DNA of 46,962 nucleotides from contig CATKYT010000005.1 of assembly GCA_949841245.1 (NCBI GenBank), positions 1 to 46,962 of the forward strand, given 5' to 3'. Below the pieces are notes generated by a model. The model was not told the DNA's origin and made no database searches. It worked only from the letters and a program-made list of their open reading frames with translations. Below, in pieces: positions 1 through 10,200 of the stretch. The DNA is from an uncultured Eubacteriales bacterium. Lineage in GTDB: Bacteria; Bacillota; Clostridia; Christensenellales; UBA1242. How positions within the stretch are numbered: the stretch's first letter is position 1; the number at the start of each line of letters is the position of its first letter. The position numbers and the translations under genes are program-made.

Positions 1-126
1 CCCGCTTATAATCCAAATCCAAACAGGTTTATGATAGCACATTGGGTTTTGACTGTGACAAAAACTTTTTGGTTTAACTCCCAAAAAATTGCCATTTAAA
101 TCAAATGTGTCAAAAAATTCTTCCAT
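1..126 (-). CDS. NUDIX hydrolase N-terminus (partial, runs off window start)
   Basis: Reverse-strand reading from ATG at 126: MEEFFDTFDLNGNFLGVKPKSFCHSQNPMCYHKPVWIWIISG, resembling the start of IPP-isomerase-like NUDIX proteins; SD-like GGAG upstream. Not in the ORF track. Confidence 0.6.
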   Translation of the reverse strand, partial: MEEFFDTFDLNGNFLGVKPKSFCHSQNPMCYHKPVWIWIISG

Positions 127-144
127 GCTTTTCTCCAAAAAACT

Positions 145-966
145 TTAAACAACTATATTATTTTCAACAATTCTGTAAATTGTTTTGTGCTTTTTGTTTT
201 GACAAACAGATACATTTTCACCTTCATTAAAAAATTTATTACTGTAAGCAATCACTTTTTTTCCATCTAAATCAATTTTAATTTTATAAACAGTGCTTAA
301 AATTCGTGTTGTCATTTTGCTTTCCAAGTGATGTTTATATTCGTATTCCAATCTTGACATTGACCCTTTTGATATAGTTTTTTGAGCATATAAACAACAA
401 GCAATTACTTTTCCAGTTTGCAATGATTCAAATTCATCAATTTCAAATGGTTTAAGTGATTGTTTTTCACGGAATTTTGCCAACAACAAAACACCACAAA
501 TCAACAAAACTTGAGCTCCAAAAACAATTATGCCAGCAACTATATATTTCAAACAAATCAAAACAATGATTGCTGTAATTCCACTTAAAACCAATAAAAT
601 CAAAAACAAAATTTGCAATCTTTCCCAAATTGATGCCACCTTCCAAGCATGGCTTATATTGGCAAATTGATGAGTTCTTATATTTATATAATTGTCTAAG
701 CCTTGTGAATTATTAACTTCTTCCACCATTTCATTTTCAACTTTCTTTAAATCACTTCCATGCTTTTCAAGTTTTTCTTTGGTGTTTTGTTTTATAGTTT
801 TCAACAAATAAAAATCAATTAATATGACATACAATCCACAGCACACACCACCTAAAATAACCAGCCAAAGTATATTGTTAATTACACCAAAAGTAAGAAA
901 AACTATACTTTCAATCAGTATTGCAATTGCAATAAAAATAAGAAACTTTATCGAATTTTTTTGCAT
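145..966 (-). CDS. Multi-pass membrane protein, unknown function
   Basis: 273 aa ORF with several hydrophobic segments; SD-like GAGGTG before ATG. Confidence 0.7.
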   Translation of the reverse strand: MQKNSIKFLIFIAIAILIESIVFLTFGVINNILWLVILGGVCCGLYVILIDFYLLKTIKQNTKEKLEKHGSDLKKVENEMVEEVNNSQGLDNYINIRTHQFANISHAWKVASIWERLQILFLILLVLSGITAIIVLICLKYIVAGIIVFGAQVLLICGVLLLAKFREKQSLKPFEIDEFESLQTGKVIACCLYAQKTISKGSMSRLEYEYKHHLESKMTTRILSTVYKIKIDLDGKKVIAYSNKFFNEGENVSVCQNKKHKTIYRIVENNIVV

Positions 967-985
967 TTATCACCTCGTTTTTAAT

Positions 986-1744
986 CTAAACTTTATCGTT
1001 TTTATCTATATTTTGGTCTTGACTATTTTTTGTCAAAAATTCATCATTTTTAGGAGCACGCAACCAAAGAATGTTTTTAAAATCAAATTTAATTTTTCCG
1101 TTTTCTTTAATTATTCTGTTATAAATCCATAAAATGTAACCAATTGCAATAAAAATAACTACAAGTATGGTAACCCAAATTGTCACTCCGCCGTAACCAA
1201 GATTGTTTACATTAAGGAAGAAATAAGGATATTCAAAATTTGGAATACAAGCCCCTAAAATCATAATATACGCGACATAAATAAGTGGAATAATTGTGCT
1301 TAAAAGTGGAGCAAAAACAGAAACACTTTTTTTCTTTTCAAAAAGAATGTAATCCAGAATAAAAAGCACTGGTGCAATTACATGATAAGAAAGATTGCCA
1401 AGATTACGCCAAAAATCGGCTGAAAAAGGGTCACCTAACAAAATAATGTAAACAAGAAAAGTAACAAGAATCATAACAGTTGTTATAAATTTCAAGTTAT
1501 GTATTTTTTCATTATAACCTTCTTTTTCTCCTGCAAAAACTCTTTTCACATTGTGATAAAGCACAATAACTGATACCGCAAAAACAAAATAATTGGAAAT
1601 GTTTGTGTAATACTTTAAAAATTCCCAAGTAACATCGTTTGCACCTTGCCCAACATAAAAAATATCAAATGTCAACAGCACGCCCAATGCTGAAATGCAG
1701 CAAAGCACAATTCTGTAAATCATTTGAGTTGTTAAATTTTTCAT
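986..1744 (-). CDS. Pr6Pr-like integral membrane protein
   Basis: 252 aa with about 6 hydrophobic helices and motifs such as YTNISNYF and YHVIAPVLFILDYILF; GGAGTAAGA-ATG. Confidence 0.6.
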   Translation of the reverse strand: MKNLTTQMIYRIVLCCISALGVLLTFDIFYVGQGANDVTWEFLKYYTNISNYFVFAVSVIVLYHNVKRVFAGEKEGYNEKIHNLKFITTVMILVTFLVYIILLGDPFSADFWRNLGNLSYHVIAPVLFILDYILFEKKKSVSVFAPLLSTIIPLIYVAYIMILGACIPNFEYPYFFLNVNNLGYGGVTIWVTILVVIFIAIGYILWIYNRIIKENGKIKFDFKNILWLRAPKNDEFLTKNSQDQNIDKNDKV

Positions 1745-1777
1745 TCTTACTCCTTAAAATCAAATTTTAAAATTTAA

Positions 1778-1851
1778 TGGAGCGGGCAACGGGAGTCGAA
1801 CCCGTCTCTTAAGCTTGGGAAGCCCATATACTACCGATGTACTACGCCCGC
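1778..1851 (-). tRNA. tRNA-Gly(TCC) with encoded CCA
   Basis: Minus strand GCGGGCGTAGTACATCGGTAGTATATGGGCTTCCCAAGCTTAAGAGACGGGTTCGACTCCCGTTGCCCGCTCCA; acceptor stem, anticodon loop CTTCCCA and T-arm GGTTCGACTCC all present. Confidence 0.95.
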
Positions 1852-2098
1852 AAAACTGAAATATTTTCAAGAAGTTTGAATTTTCTTTCAACACGATTGC
1901 AAAACAAAAATTATTTCAGCATTTCTGCCATTTTCTTGTGTTATACTCTAAGTTTTTCCATTTCTTCATTATAAAGATAGGGAAATGACACAAAGTGTGC
2001 CAAATCCTTATCATTTAAAAAATCAACATTTCACAATCATTTAATTGTAAATAAAGTAAATTTAAACTTTCAGATTGAAAATAAATCATTTATAAACT

Positions 2099-2494
2099 TC
2101 ATTCTTGAATGTTTGGTGGTGTAACAATTGGTCCTAAGATTGTGTGAGTAGTAAGATTTGTAATGTTGTTTGAAACATAAGCAGTCAAAATGCGAACAGG
2201 TTGACTGTTTTTAATGTATTCCTTTGGTGAAGAAAGTTTGGCAAATTCAATAGAATCAACAGGAATGTCAATGCTCATTGCAACAGACAACTTCATGATG
2301 TTTGCAGGGCTGATATTAAGTTTTCTTTCCAAAGTTACCTTGACAATTTCTTCTGTGATTTTTCTTACTTCAATTGTGTCTTCTGGTTTAATGTTTATCA
2401 TTGCGCTTTGTTGTGGAAGTGTCATTTTTTCAAACACAACTCTTTCAAGCATAGGTTTAACCAAATGTGGTTTAATAATGTTTTCTTGTTCCAT
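2099..2494 (-). CDS. SecB-like export chaperone family protein
   Basis: About 131 aa from ATG at 2494 with SD AGGAGA; the C-terminal pattern ILTAYVSNNITNLTTHTILGPIVTPPNI is SecB-like. Tentative. Confidence 0.45.
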   Translation of the reverse strand: MEQENIIKPHLVKPMLERVVFEKMTLPQQSAMINIKPEDTIEVRKITEEIVKVTLERKLNISPANIMKLSVAMSIDIPVDSIEFAKLSSPKEYIKNSQPVRILTAYVSNNITNLTTHTILGPIVTPPNIQE

Positions 2495-2575
2495 AATATT
2501 TCTCCTGAAATATATATTAACATAATAAAAATAAAAAAACAACTAAGAGAAAAAATTTACAAAAAAAAGAACGAA

Positions 2576-3961
2576 TTAATCGTTCTTTTTATCTTTATCT
2601 GAATTTTCTTCATCCAATCTGTCAAGATATTTAATTTTTAAATTAACCTTTTTAACTCTGTGTCCGTCAATTTCTGTGACTGTGAAAAGCATGTCAATTT
2701 TGTTTTCTGTCAAGTTTCCTTCATCATCCAAAATTTCGTCTACAGTGGAATATTTATATTCCATTCCAATTTCAGGGACATCTTCGGAAAGTTCAAACAA
2801 GAAAGAGTTAACTGCTTGATATGGATTTTCTGGCAGATGTTCAATTTCAAGATTGTCAAACAAAACATCAACAGCCATGTCAGCATCAACAGTGTATTCA
2901 TCGTCACCAACAAGTTCCAAAAGTGGTTCTTTTTCGTCTTGGTCAGTTTCATCAAAAATTTCGCCAAAAATGGTTTCAATACAGTCTTCCATTGTCACAA
3001 TTCCTGAAACACCACCATTTTCATCCAACACAACTGCTAAATGTTTCTTGGCTTTTTGCATTTCTTTAATCAATGTGTCAACATTGGTGTTTTCTGCCGT
3101 GAAAAGTGGCTTTGTCATGATTTTCTGGATAAGAATTTTGTTTCCAGACGCTTTTGCATTGAAATAATCTTTAAAGTTTAAAAGTCCAACGACATTATCT
3201 GTGTTATCTTTATAAATAGGAATTCGGCTGTATAAGTGTTCTGTAAAAGCTTTTTCAATTTCTTCGTTTGTGGCATTTACATTCAAGAAAACAACATCCA
3301 CTCTGTGAGTCATAATGTCATGTGCTGTTGCTTCTTTCATTTTAAAAGTGCCTTGCAATATATCTGCTTCATCTTTTTCCAAAACACCTTCTTCTTGCAT
3401 GGTGTCAATGATGCTTTCCAGTTCACTTTCTGTCATTGTAACATTTGATGGGTCATCTTTGTGTCGAGTAAACAATTTTTGAATGCCATAAAAACAAATG
3501 ACAATTGGATAGGAAATTTTAAGGAAAAGATAAAGAATTAAAGACACTTTGATGGCAAACTTTTCAGGATGAATTTTGGCAATTGCTTTCGGCAAAATTT
3601 CACTTATAATCAAAATAATGATTGTCATCACAACAGTGTTTAAAATGTTTAAAAGTGTTGCTTCTTCAATAAACTGAGAAAGAAGCGAAGCACAAATTGT
3701 GGTTGCCAAAATGTTGACAAAGTTGTTGCCAACCAAAATAGTTGTCAAAAGTCTGTCAGAATGTTCTGATAAATAAAGAGCCTTTCTTGCACCTTTAACT
3801 TTGTTTTCTGCCATTGACCTTATACGGATAAGATTCATATAAGAATATGCAGTTTCACTTGCTGAAAAGAAAGCAGAACATGCCAAAAGAAAAACGATAA
3901 CAACAATTAAGACCACATGAACTGATGAAAATTGTGCCACTAAAAGTGTGCTCGGGTGCAT
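2576..3961 (-). CDS. Hemolysin/CorC-CNNM family protein (DUF21 + CBS pair + CorC_HlyC domain)
   Basis: 461 aa; SASETAYSYMN, TTILVGNNFVNI, MTHRVDVVFL, LAVVLDENGGVSGIVTMEDCIETIFGEIFDE. Confidence 0.92.
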   Translation of the reverse strand: MHPSTLLVAQFSSVHVVLIVVIVFLLACSAFFSASETAYSYMNLIRIRSMAENKVKGARKALYLSEHSDRLLTTILVGNNFVNILATTICASLLSQFIEEATLLNILNTVVMTIIILIISEILPKAIAKIHPEKFAIKVSLILYLFLKISYPIVICFYGIQKLFTRHKDDPSNVTMTESELESIIDTMQEEGVLEKDEADILQGTFKMKEATAHDIMTHRVDVVFLNVNATNEEIEKAFTEHLYSRIPIYKDNTDNVVGLLNFKDYFNAKASGNKILIQKIMTKPLFTAENTNVDTLIKEMQKAKKHLAVVLDENGGVSGIVTMEDCIETIFGEIFDETDQDEKEPLLELVGDDEYTVDADMAVDVLFDNLEIEHLPENPYQAVNSFLFELSEDVPEIGMEYKYSTVDEILDDEGNLTENKIDMLFTVTEIDGHRVKKVNLKIKYLDRLDEENSDKDKKND

Positions 3962-4055
3962 TATAAAAACTCCTTTAAAAATAATTTTTGATGTTATGCA
4001 TTATAACACAAAATTTTACTTTTGTCTAATAATTTATGTTTTAAAACAAAATATA

Positions 4056-4084
4056 TTGACAAAAAAGCATTTTTTTAGTATAAT
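4056..4084 (+). promoter_or_regulatory. Sigma-70-type promoter for the 4117 ORF
   Basis: TTGACA-17 nt-TATAAT. Confidence 0.8.
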
Positions 4085-4116
4085 CACAAAGTTTTTAAGC
4101 AGTTTTAGGAGAATAA

Positions 4117-4530
4117 ATGATTTATTTTAATGTAGATATGTTGGTTTCCATTTATATGTGTGAAACCGAAAAAAATTACATATGCATTGCCGACCTTGAA
4201 AAATTGACCACTCATGTAAATGAAAATATTTTTAAAGACAATTTAAATTTGACTGTTTTCTCATCAGAATTTTTTGTCGCCCAAATGCTTGACACACATC
4301 GTGACTTGTTTAAGAAAGAAAATGACACAATTCAACTTAAAGATGGAATTACTGCAACCAAACTTAAAAGAAGATTGACAAACTTTCTTGATGAACAGAA
4401 AGTTGTTGCACCTTTAAGAAAATATGTTCGAAGTTTTGAAAACAATTTAAACCAAAAGACAAAACCAGTTCAAACAAAAGTTGAAGCAAAAGAAACTCAA
4501 CCTAAGGTTAAAGAAAATGACAAACTGTAA
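4117..4530 (+). CDS. Hypothetical protein
   Basis: 137 aa, GGAGAATAA-ATG, consensus promoter upstream; overlaps the next gene by 14 nt. Confidence 0.75.
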   Translation: MIYFNVDMLVSIYMCETEKNYICIADLEKLTTHVNENIFKDNLNLTVFSSEFFVAQMLDTHRDLFKKENDTIQLKDGITATKLKRRLTNFLDEQKVVAPLRKYVRSFENNLNQKTKPVQTKVEAKETQPKVKENDKL

Positions 4531-5356
4531 TCTTTGCCCAAGGCATTGCAATGTAGACAGAAATGTTGAAAAAGGATTTTGCAATGAAAACAAAACCTTG
4601 CGCATTGCCAAAATAATTGAAAATTTTGAATGGGAAGAACCTTGCATCACAGGAACAAAAGGAACTCTTGCCATTTTTTTCTCAGGTTGTAATTTGCGTT
4701 GTGATTATTGTCAGAATCATGAAATTTCAAGTGGGAATGTTGGAAAAACATATTCGATAGAAGAATTTTGCAAATTTATTGAAGAAAAACAAGGCAAACA
4801 TTCTTCTATAGATTTGGTTACCCCAACACATTTTTCATCCGCATTGAAAGATGCATTTTCCAAAATGGACATCAAAATCCCTGTTGTTTGGAACACAAAC
4901 GGTTTTGAAACAGAACAAAACATTGAAGAAGTAAGTGAATTTGTCGATGTTTTTTTAACAGATTTTAAATATTCTGATGACGAAATTGGCAGACAGTTTT
5001 CAAAATGCCAAAACTATTTTTCTATCGCTTTGCCAGCAATTAAAAAAATGTGTGACTTAAAGAAAGATGTTTTTAAAGATGAATTAATGCAACAAGGCGT
5101 TTTAATTCGTCACCTTGTTTTGCCTGACCATTTAGAAAATTCCATTAAAGTGTTGGATTACATCAAAGAAAATTTTGCCGAACGAAAAATAAGCATCATG
5201 AGCCAATTTACTCCAAATGGCAAAAGTAAATTAAATCGAAAACTTAAACCAATTGAATATAAAATGGTTTTGGCACATTTAGAAAAACTGGGGCTGAAAA
5301 ATGGCTATTTTCAAGACTGCAACAGTGCCAATGACATTTTTGTTCCAAAATTTTAG
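4517..5356 (+). CDS. PflX-like radical SAM protein (pyruvate formate-lyase activase-like)
   Basis: CNLCPRHCNVDR...EEPCITGTKGTLAIFFSGCNLRCDYCQNHEIS; CxxxCxxC cluster motif. Confidence 0.88.
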   Translation: MTNCNLCPRHCNVDRNVEKGFCNENKTLRIAKIIENFEWEEPCITGTKGTLAIFFSGCNLRCDYCQNHEISSGNVGKTYSIEEFCKFIEEKQGKHSSIDLVTPTHFSSALKDAFSKMDIKIPVVWNTNGFETEQNIEEVSEFVDVFLTDFKYSDDEIGRQFSKCQNYFSIALPAIKKMCDLKKDVFKDELMQQGVLIRHLVLPDHLENSIKVLDYIKENFAERKISIMSQFTPNGKSKLNRKLKPIEYKMVLAHLEKLGLKNGYFQDCNSANDIFVPKF

Positions 5357-5424
5357 ATTGCATTTCATTTTGTTTGACATAATTATTAAAAAAAATTATA
5401 ATCATATTAATTAAGGAGAGCAAA

Positions 5425-5721
5425 ATGATTAAGTCAGAAAAATTCTCACTTACACTAAGCATTTTCTTTTGTATAGCAACCTTGGTGTTTGTTTTACTTT
5501 ATTATTTTAATGTTTTTTCTCAACTTACCACTTTTCTGACAAGCATATATGTTTTATATTTCATTGGTCTTGCTGTGCTTTACAATGGCACTTTCAATAA
5601 AACTCGCGGAAACAATGTTGCCAGCAAAATTTGTTACACAATAAGTTCACTGTTCATTCTTGGTTCAACAGCTTTGCTTATATATGGTTTCATAAGTGGA
5701 CAAATAAGTTTATTCTATTAA
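5425..5721 (+). CDS. Small membrane protein
   Basis: 98 aa, three hydrophobic segments, AAGGAGAGCAAA-ATG, terminator downstream. Confidence 0.7.
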   Translation: MIKSEKFSLTLSIFFCIATLVFVLLYYFNVFSQLTTFLTSIYVLYFIGLAVLYNGTFNKTRGNNVASKICYTISSLFILGSTALLIYGFISGQISLFY

Positions 5722-5723
5722 AA

Positions 5724-5750
5724 ATAATCACCTTCTTGGTGATTTTTATT
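5724..5750 (+). terminator. Rho-independent terminator
   Basis: AATCACC-TTCTT-GGTGATT followed by a T-rich tract. Confidence 0.75.
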
Positions 5751-5766
5751 TTATTAAATAAGTATA

Positions 5767-5795
5767 TTGACACTTGTTTTGATTTATGCTATTAT
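5767..5795 (+). promoter_or_regulatory. Promoter of the 199-aa ORF
   Basis: TTGACA-17 nt-TATTAT. Confidence 0.8.
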
Positions 5796-5807
5796 TAATC
5801 AGTAAGC

Positions 5808-5816
5808 GGGGGGGGG
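5808..5816 (+). repeat. G9 homopolymer at the RBS position
   Basis: GTAAGC-GGGGGGGGG-AAAAAA-ATG. Confidence 0.95.
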
Positions 5817-5822
5817 AAAAAA

Positions 5823-6422
5823 ATGAATTTTAAAGAATTAAGACAAACTGCTGAATATTATGAATATCTTAAAATGCAGAAAAATGCCGACTTAAAAACT
5901 AAAAAACAATTAGTTTATCTTAAAAATGAGTTAAACAAATATATACATCTTTTTTATATTTCTCCAAAAGAATATAAAAATGCTTTAACAGAATATTTTA
6001 AATCTTTGGGAAAAACAGTGAAGTTTATAACCGAGGAAAAAACTAGTAAATATACTGTTACTGAACTTTACATAATTTCTATATTTGCAGAAAAATTTAG
6101 TCCAAATCCAGAAAAAAGATATACATGGAAAACACAGGAATTTGCAAAAAATGAAGAAAGAAGACCTTCAAAAGTTAATCTTGCGTTTGAATTATTTTAT
6201 TGCCAAGGTAAAACTTCTCTTTTTATTGAAAATAAAGGTTTAAAAGAAGTTTATTGGAATTTGGTAAAAGAAAATTGCAAACAAAAATTTAGGTTACAAG
6301 GATTAACACATATAAATTCAAAAACTGGTAAACGCGAATATGATAAATTTAATCCTAGTAAAACAGATTTAAGTAATTTACAAAAACCAGATACATCAAA
6401 CATAAACATTAAAATTTCATAA
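5823..6422 (+). CDS. Hypothetical protein (orphan)
   Basis: 199 aa, own promoter and terminator. Confidence 0.75.
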   Translation: MNFKELRQTAEYYEYLKMQKNADLKTKKQLVYLKNELNKYIHLFYISPKEYKNALTEYFKSLGKTVKFITEEKTSKYTVTELYIISIFAEKFSPNPEKRYTWKTQEFAKNEERRPSKVNLAFELFYCQGKTSLFIENKGLKEVYWNLVKENCKQKFRLQGLTHINSKTGKREYDKFNPSKTDLSNLQKPDTSNINIKIS

Positions 6423-6427
6423 AATAA

Positions 6428-6457
6428 TAAAACATCTTTTATTAAGATGTTTTTTTA
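6428..6457. terminator. Rho-independent terminator
   Basis: AAACATCTT-TTATT-AAGATGTTT then T-run. Confidence 0.75.
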
Positions 6458-7033
6458 TAATCTCTTTGTTGTGTCTTTATCTACAAAACAGAAATGTTCA
6501 TTTTTTACTTTTACGCAATATGTTTTATTTTCTGTGAGAAACTTACCGCGATAAAATATTTTTGCAGACTTAACTTCGCTTTGCCCCACTTCTTTATATT
6601 TAATGTCATAGAAACTGTAACCCATGATGTTTAAAAGTGGATTGATGAAATAAAGAGAATTGTTTATATAAACAATGCCAATCATGATAAGCACCAAAAT
6701 ATACACACAATAGGCACTTACAAAAGAAAGTTCCAGCGGAATGGCAAAGAAAACAAAAAGAGAAAAATAACCTAAGAAATGTTTATCTGTGATGTTTTCC
6801 TTTGAAATTATTTCAATTTCCACAGATTTTTCAGAAGAAAAGTTGATATTCCATATAAGTCCAACAACCCCCAAAATAATCAAAGCCAAAAGTGTGGAAA
6901 AATTTAAAGTATTTAAAATGTTGAAAGACAAATTATTGTTGATTATTTCCACAATAAGTTTGACAAACACCAAAATATACATTGGCACAAAAGCACTTAT
7001 ATAAAGCAATAAATTTTTAAATAAATTTTTCAT
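6455..7033 (-). CDS. Membrane protein, unknown function
   Basis: 192 aa, about 4 hydrophobic helices; no obvious SD. Confidence 0.6.
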   Translation of the reverse strand: MKNLFKNLLLYISAFVPMYILVFVKLIVEIINNNLSFNILNTLNFSTLLALIILGVVGLIWNINFSSEKSVEIEIISKENITDKHFLGYFSLFVFFAIPLELSFVSAYCVYILVLIMIGIVYINNSLYFINPLLNIMGYSFYDIKYKEVGQSEVKSAKIFYRGKFLTENKTYCVKVKNEHFCFVDKDTTKRL

Positions 7034-7247
7034 AAAGTTATTTTGCGAAAAAATATTAAAAATAATTAAATAATTAAATAAATTAATTTAAAAATAATTA
7101 ATTATTATTTTTGAAATAATTATTATGCCCTATTTTAGGCGTTTCCAGCGATTTTTAAATTAATTTATTTTTTGTTTAAAAATTAAAACCTTTTTATATG
7201 TTTAATTTATTAAATAATATTTATAATATATATTATATTAAATTGTT

Positions 7248-7275
7248 TTGAATTTATTTTTCTTTGTGATAAAAT
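7248..7275 (+). promoter_or_regulatory. Putative promoter of the giant surface protein
   Basis: TTGAAT-16 nt-TAAAAT, followed by GGAGAGG-TGTT-ATG. Confidence 0.6.
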
Positions 7276-7298
7276 AATTTTGAAATGGAGAGGGTGTT

Positions 7299-10200
7299 AT
7301 GGAAAAAAAATTCAATATAACCAAAACTGTCTTTTACATATTTTTCGCATTTTGCTTTTTAGGTGCGGGAATTTTTTGTTTAAATAAGACATTAATTTTT
7401 GAAAGTGCATCAGCAGAAGTCGTGGAAAGTGAACTTGACAACAGAGAAACTGTTGATTACTTTTCCGTGCGAGAAAAAACACCAAGTGGTTCTGGCACAG
7501 AAATTAACCCTTTAACAAATGACACATTCCTTTATTCCAACAACAATGCTTTAAGCATATCTCTGCTTTCAAATGGAAACGAAGTAAACACTGGTGACAA
7601 CTTTTTATATTACGAAAATGTTTACTATCCAGATCCAACAAACAAAAACAATTTTCAATTTTACAGAAACATTGAAGTCAACTTAGAAATCAATGGCAAA
7701 AAGAAAGATTTAACAAGTTACAATTTCATCACAAGCACATCATCTGTTGCCTTCCCAAATGAGCCTACATCCAATCCTCAAAAGTTTGAAATACTGTTCA
7801 ACAACACAGGTGCAGAAAGCAATGCAATTAAAATTGTTGATGAAAACAACAAACTCATTGAAGAAGGTGTCTATAAACTCAGAATTCATTTCACTCGTTT
7901 CTACACCACAAACGGAGAAAATGATATTTCAACAACAACTTTTGAATCAGAAGGCGTTGACATAGAATACAGTTTTTACATGTTTGATAAATCTTCTTAC
8001 ATAATCAACAACAACCCAGTCATCAAAACATTTAATTTTGATAAATCAATTGTTACATCAAATTCCATAACAGAAAACTCAACTGGTTTCTATCTTTACA
8101 GCAACTATTCTTCAGAAAACGAAGCAAACAAAATTCCTTATATTGAATTTGACCACACACGCTTTGAACTTGACATTGCAAAAACACTTCAAGACAAAAC
8201 CACAACAATGCAAATAAGTTTTGCAGAAGATAAAAATGAAAATGGAATTGCAGTTTCAGAAAACAACTTTGCTTACACACAACTTTTCAAAGATGAAAAT
8301 GGTCAATCTAAATGCCGAGTGTTCTTTACTGAACTTGGAAACTATACAATTAAATTTAAAGCAATTTTTGTTTATGAAGAACAAAACTCCGAAGGTCAAG
8401 TCGCAAAAAGACAACTGCACAACATTGATGCAGTTACAGGACAAGCCAAAACTGCTTTGGTTTATATGTATGGCTATCAACTTGCCTACACCGATCACGA
8501 CAAGCCAACCAATTCAGATGGTTCTCATCAAACGAGTGAAATGAAAGATTATGACTTTACTGCAAATGAATTTTATAATGGTGCTGATATTACAAGCGGA
8601 TTTTTAAATTCAAATGAAAACTTTTCGCAATCTAATTTAAGTGCCACATTCCAAGAAGCCAACATCATTAATTACATAAACAACAACAAATTGTCCCCTG
8701 TAAAAACAGACCAAACACCTGTTTGGCTTAACGGAAACGCAACTTTAAATCCAAACATGAGTTATGTTTTCACAACTAAGAAACAAGCAGGTTATACTCA
8801 ATATGGAAACACAAAACTTTATGATGGCACAGCAGAAGGTTCACAACTTTATTTAATGGAAAAATTTAATGGCTCATCACTCAGCACAACAGGCACTTAC
8901 ATCTATGTGGTTGCCTATACATTCAACAACTATCGCTTACACGCCAATCAAATTTCAGACACCACTGTTTTCTATCAAATTTTCTATTTCCAAATTTATA
9001 AATCTAAAGCAAGCATAAGTCTTAAAACAGCAGAAACTAACAAAGATGTTTCTTCAACAGAATTTTATAATGAAAGCATCATCTTGACTGACACAACAAA
9101 AGAAGAATCATATAATCAAGACATTGAAATTTTAATCTATGCAAAAGATTATGAAAATGGTGGTTTCCTTTCAAACTTTGGTGGAGAAAATGGAATATTA
9201 CTTTCCGAACTTGACACCGACCATGACAATGTTGTTATTTTGGAAGACAGTGCACACTATTCAATTTGGCTTTACCAAAAAAGCACAGGCATTACATCCA
9301 AAAATGAAGATTATTATTTCACAATCGACAAATATGAAATCAACTATGACGACATTAAAGCAAGAACTGTTAAACAACAAACCAACGGAACAGATTATGA
9401 GATAATTTCTGATGTAAATGGATTTGCCACAAATGAAAACTTTGCACTGTCTTGGCAAGAAAAGAAAAGTGGAGCAAAAACAACAGCATATTATAAACGC
9501 TTCTCTTTGGAAAATTACAATTTCTATAAAGAAAGCACTACAGCAACTCAACTAAGCACATTCTTGCAAAACCACAATTCCCTTCCTGTCAATCATGCAT
9601 TGAACATGTCAACAGAAGGAACTATTTGGAATAAACTTGGAAATGTCACCGACAATGGAAACACTTTAAACAAAGACACAGTTTCAGGAACAGGAAATTT
9701 TGTGCTTTCAGCATCAGGTCTTTATTTGGTGGACATCTATGATGAAGCAGGAAATCACACTGTAAAAGTTTTCTTCCTTGATTCAACAACTCCAATCTTT
9801 GCAGTAAGTGATGGCGTAACTTACAGCATTCCAAGCAGTTCAATTTATATTACTCAAAGCCAAAATCTTTATTGGGGTCAAAATAAACTTATCAGATTAA
9901 TCAATTTCAATTCTTTCAATTTCAATAATGTTAAACTTGACAGCAACAACGAATATTACCTTGAAGGTTCAAACAGATTTGTTAAAGATGTGATTTCAGA
10001 ATATGAATTCTATAAATCTAAATCCAAAGACGAGAACAAAAATGACATTTACAGCATGGAAATCTTTGAAGCAATGTATAAACTCTATCAAGACCAAAAC
10101 AAAGATGATAAGCCAGATTATTTGGAATATTACACTTTCTATTCTGACACCATGACGGAATATAACGGAATCTATCTTAAAATTCCAATTAGCAATGTTT

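Noticed and set aside
1861-2098. Possible small RNA in the gap between tRNA-Gly and the SecB-like gene
   Set aside because: AT-rich sequence without a convincing stem-loop, promoter plus terminator pair or coding frame.
2660-3167. Several overlapping + strand ORFs (2660, 2821, 2853) inside the CBS/DUF21 gene
   Set aside because: Antisense to a well-supported conserved CDS; compositional shadow ORFs.
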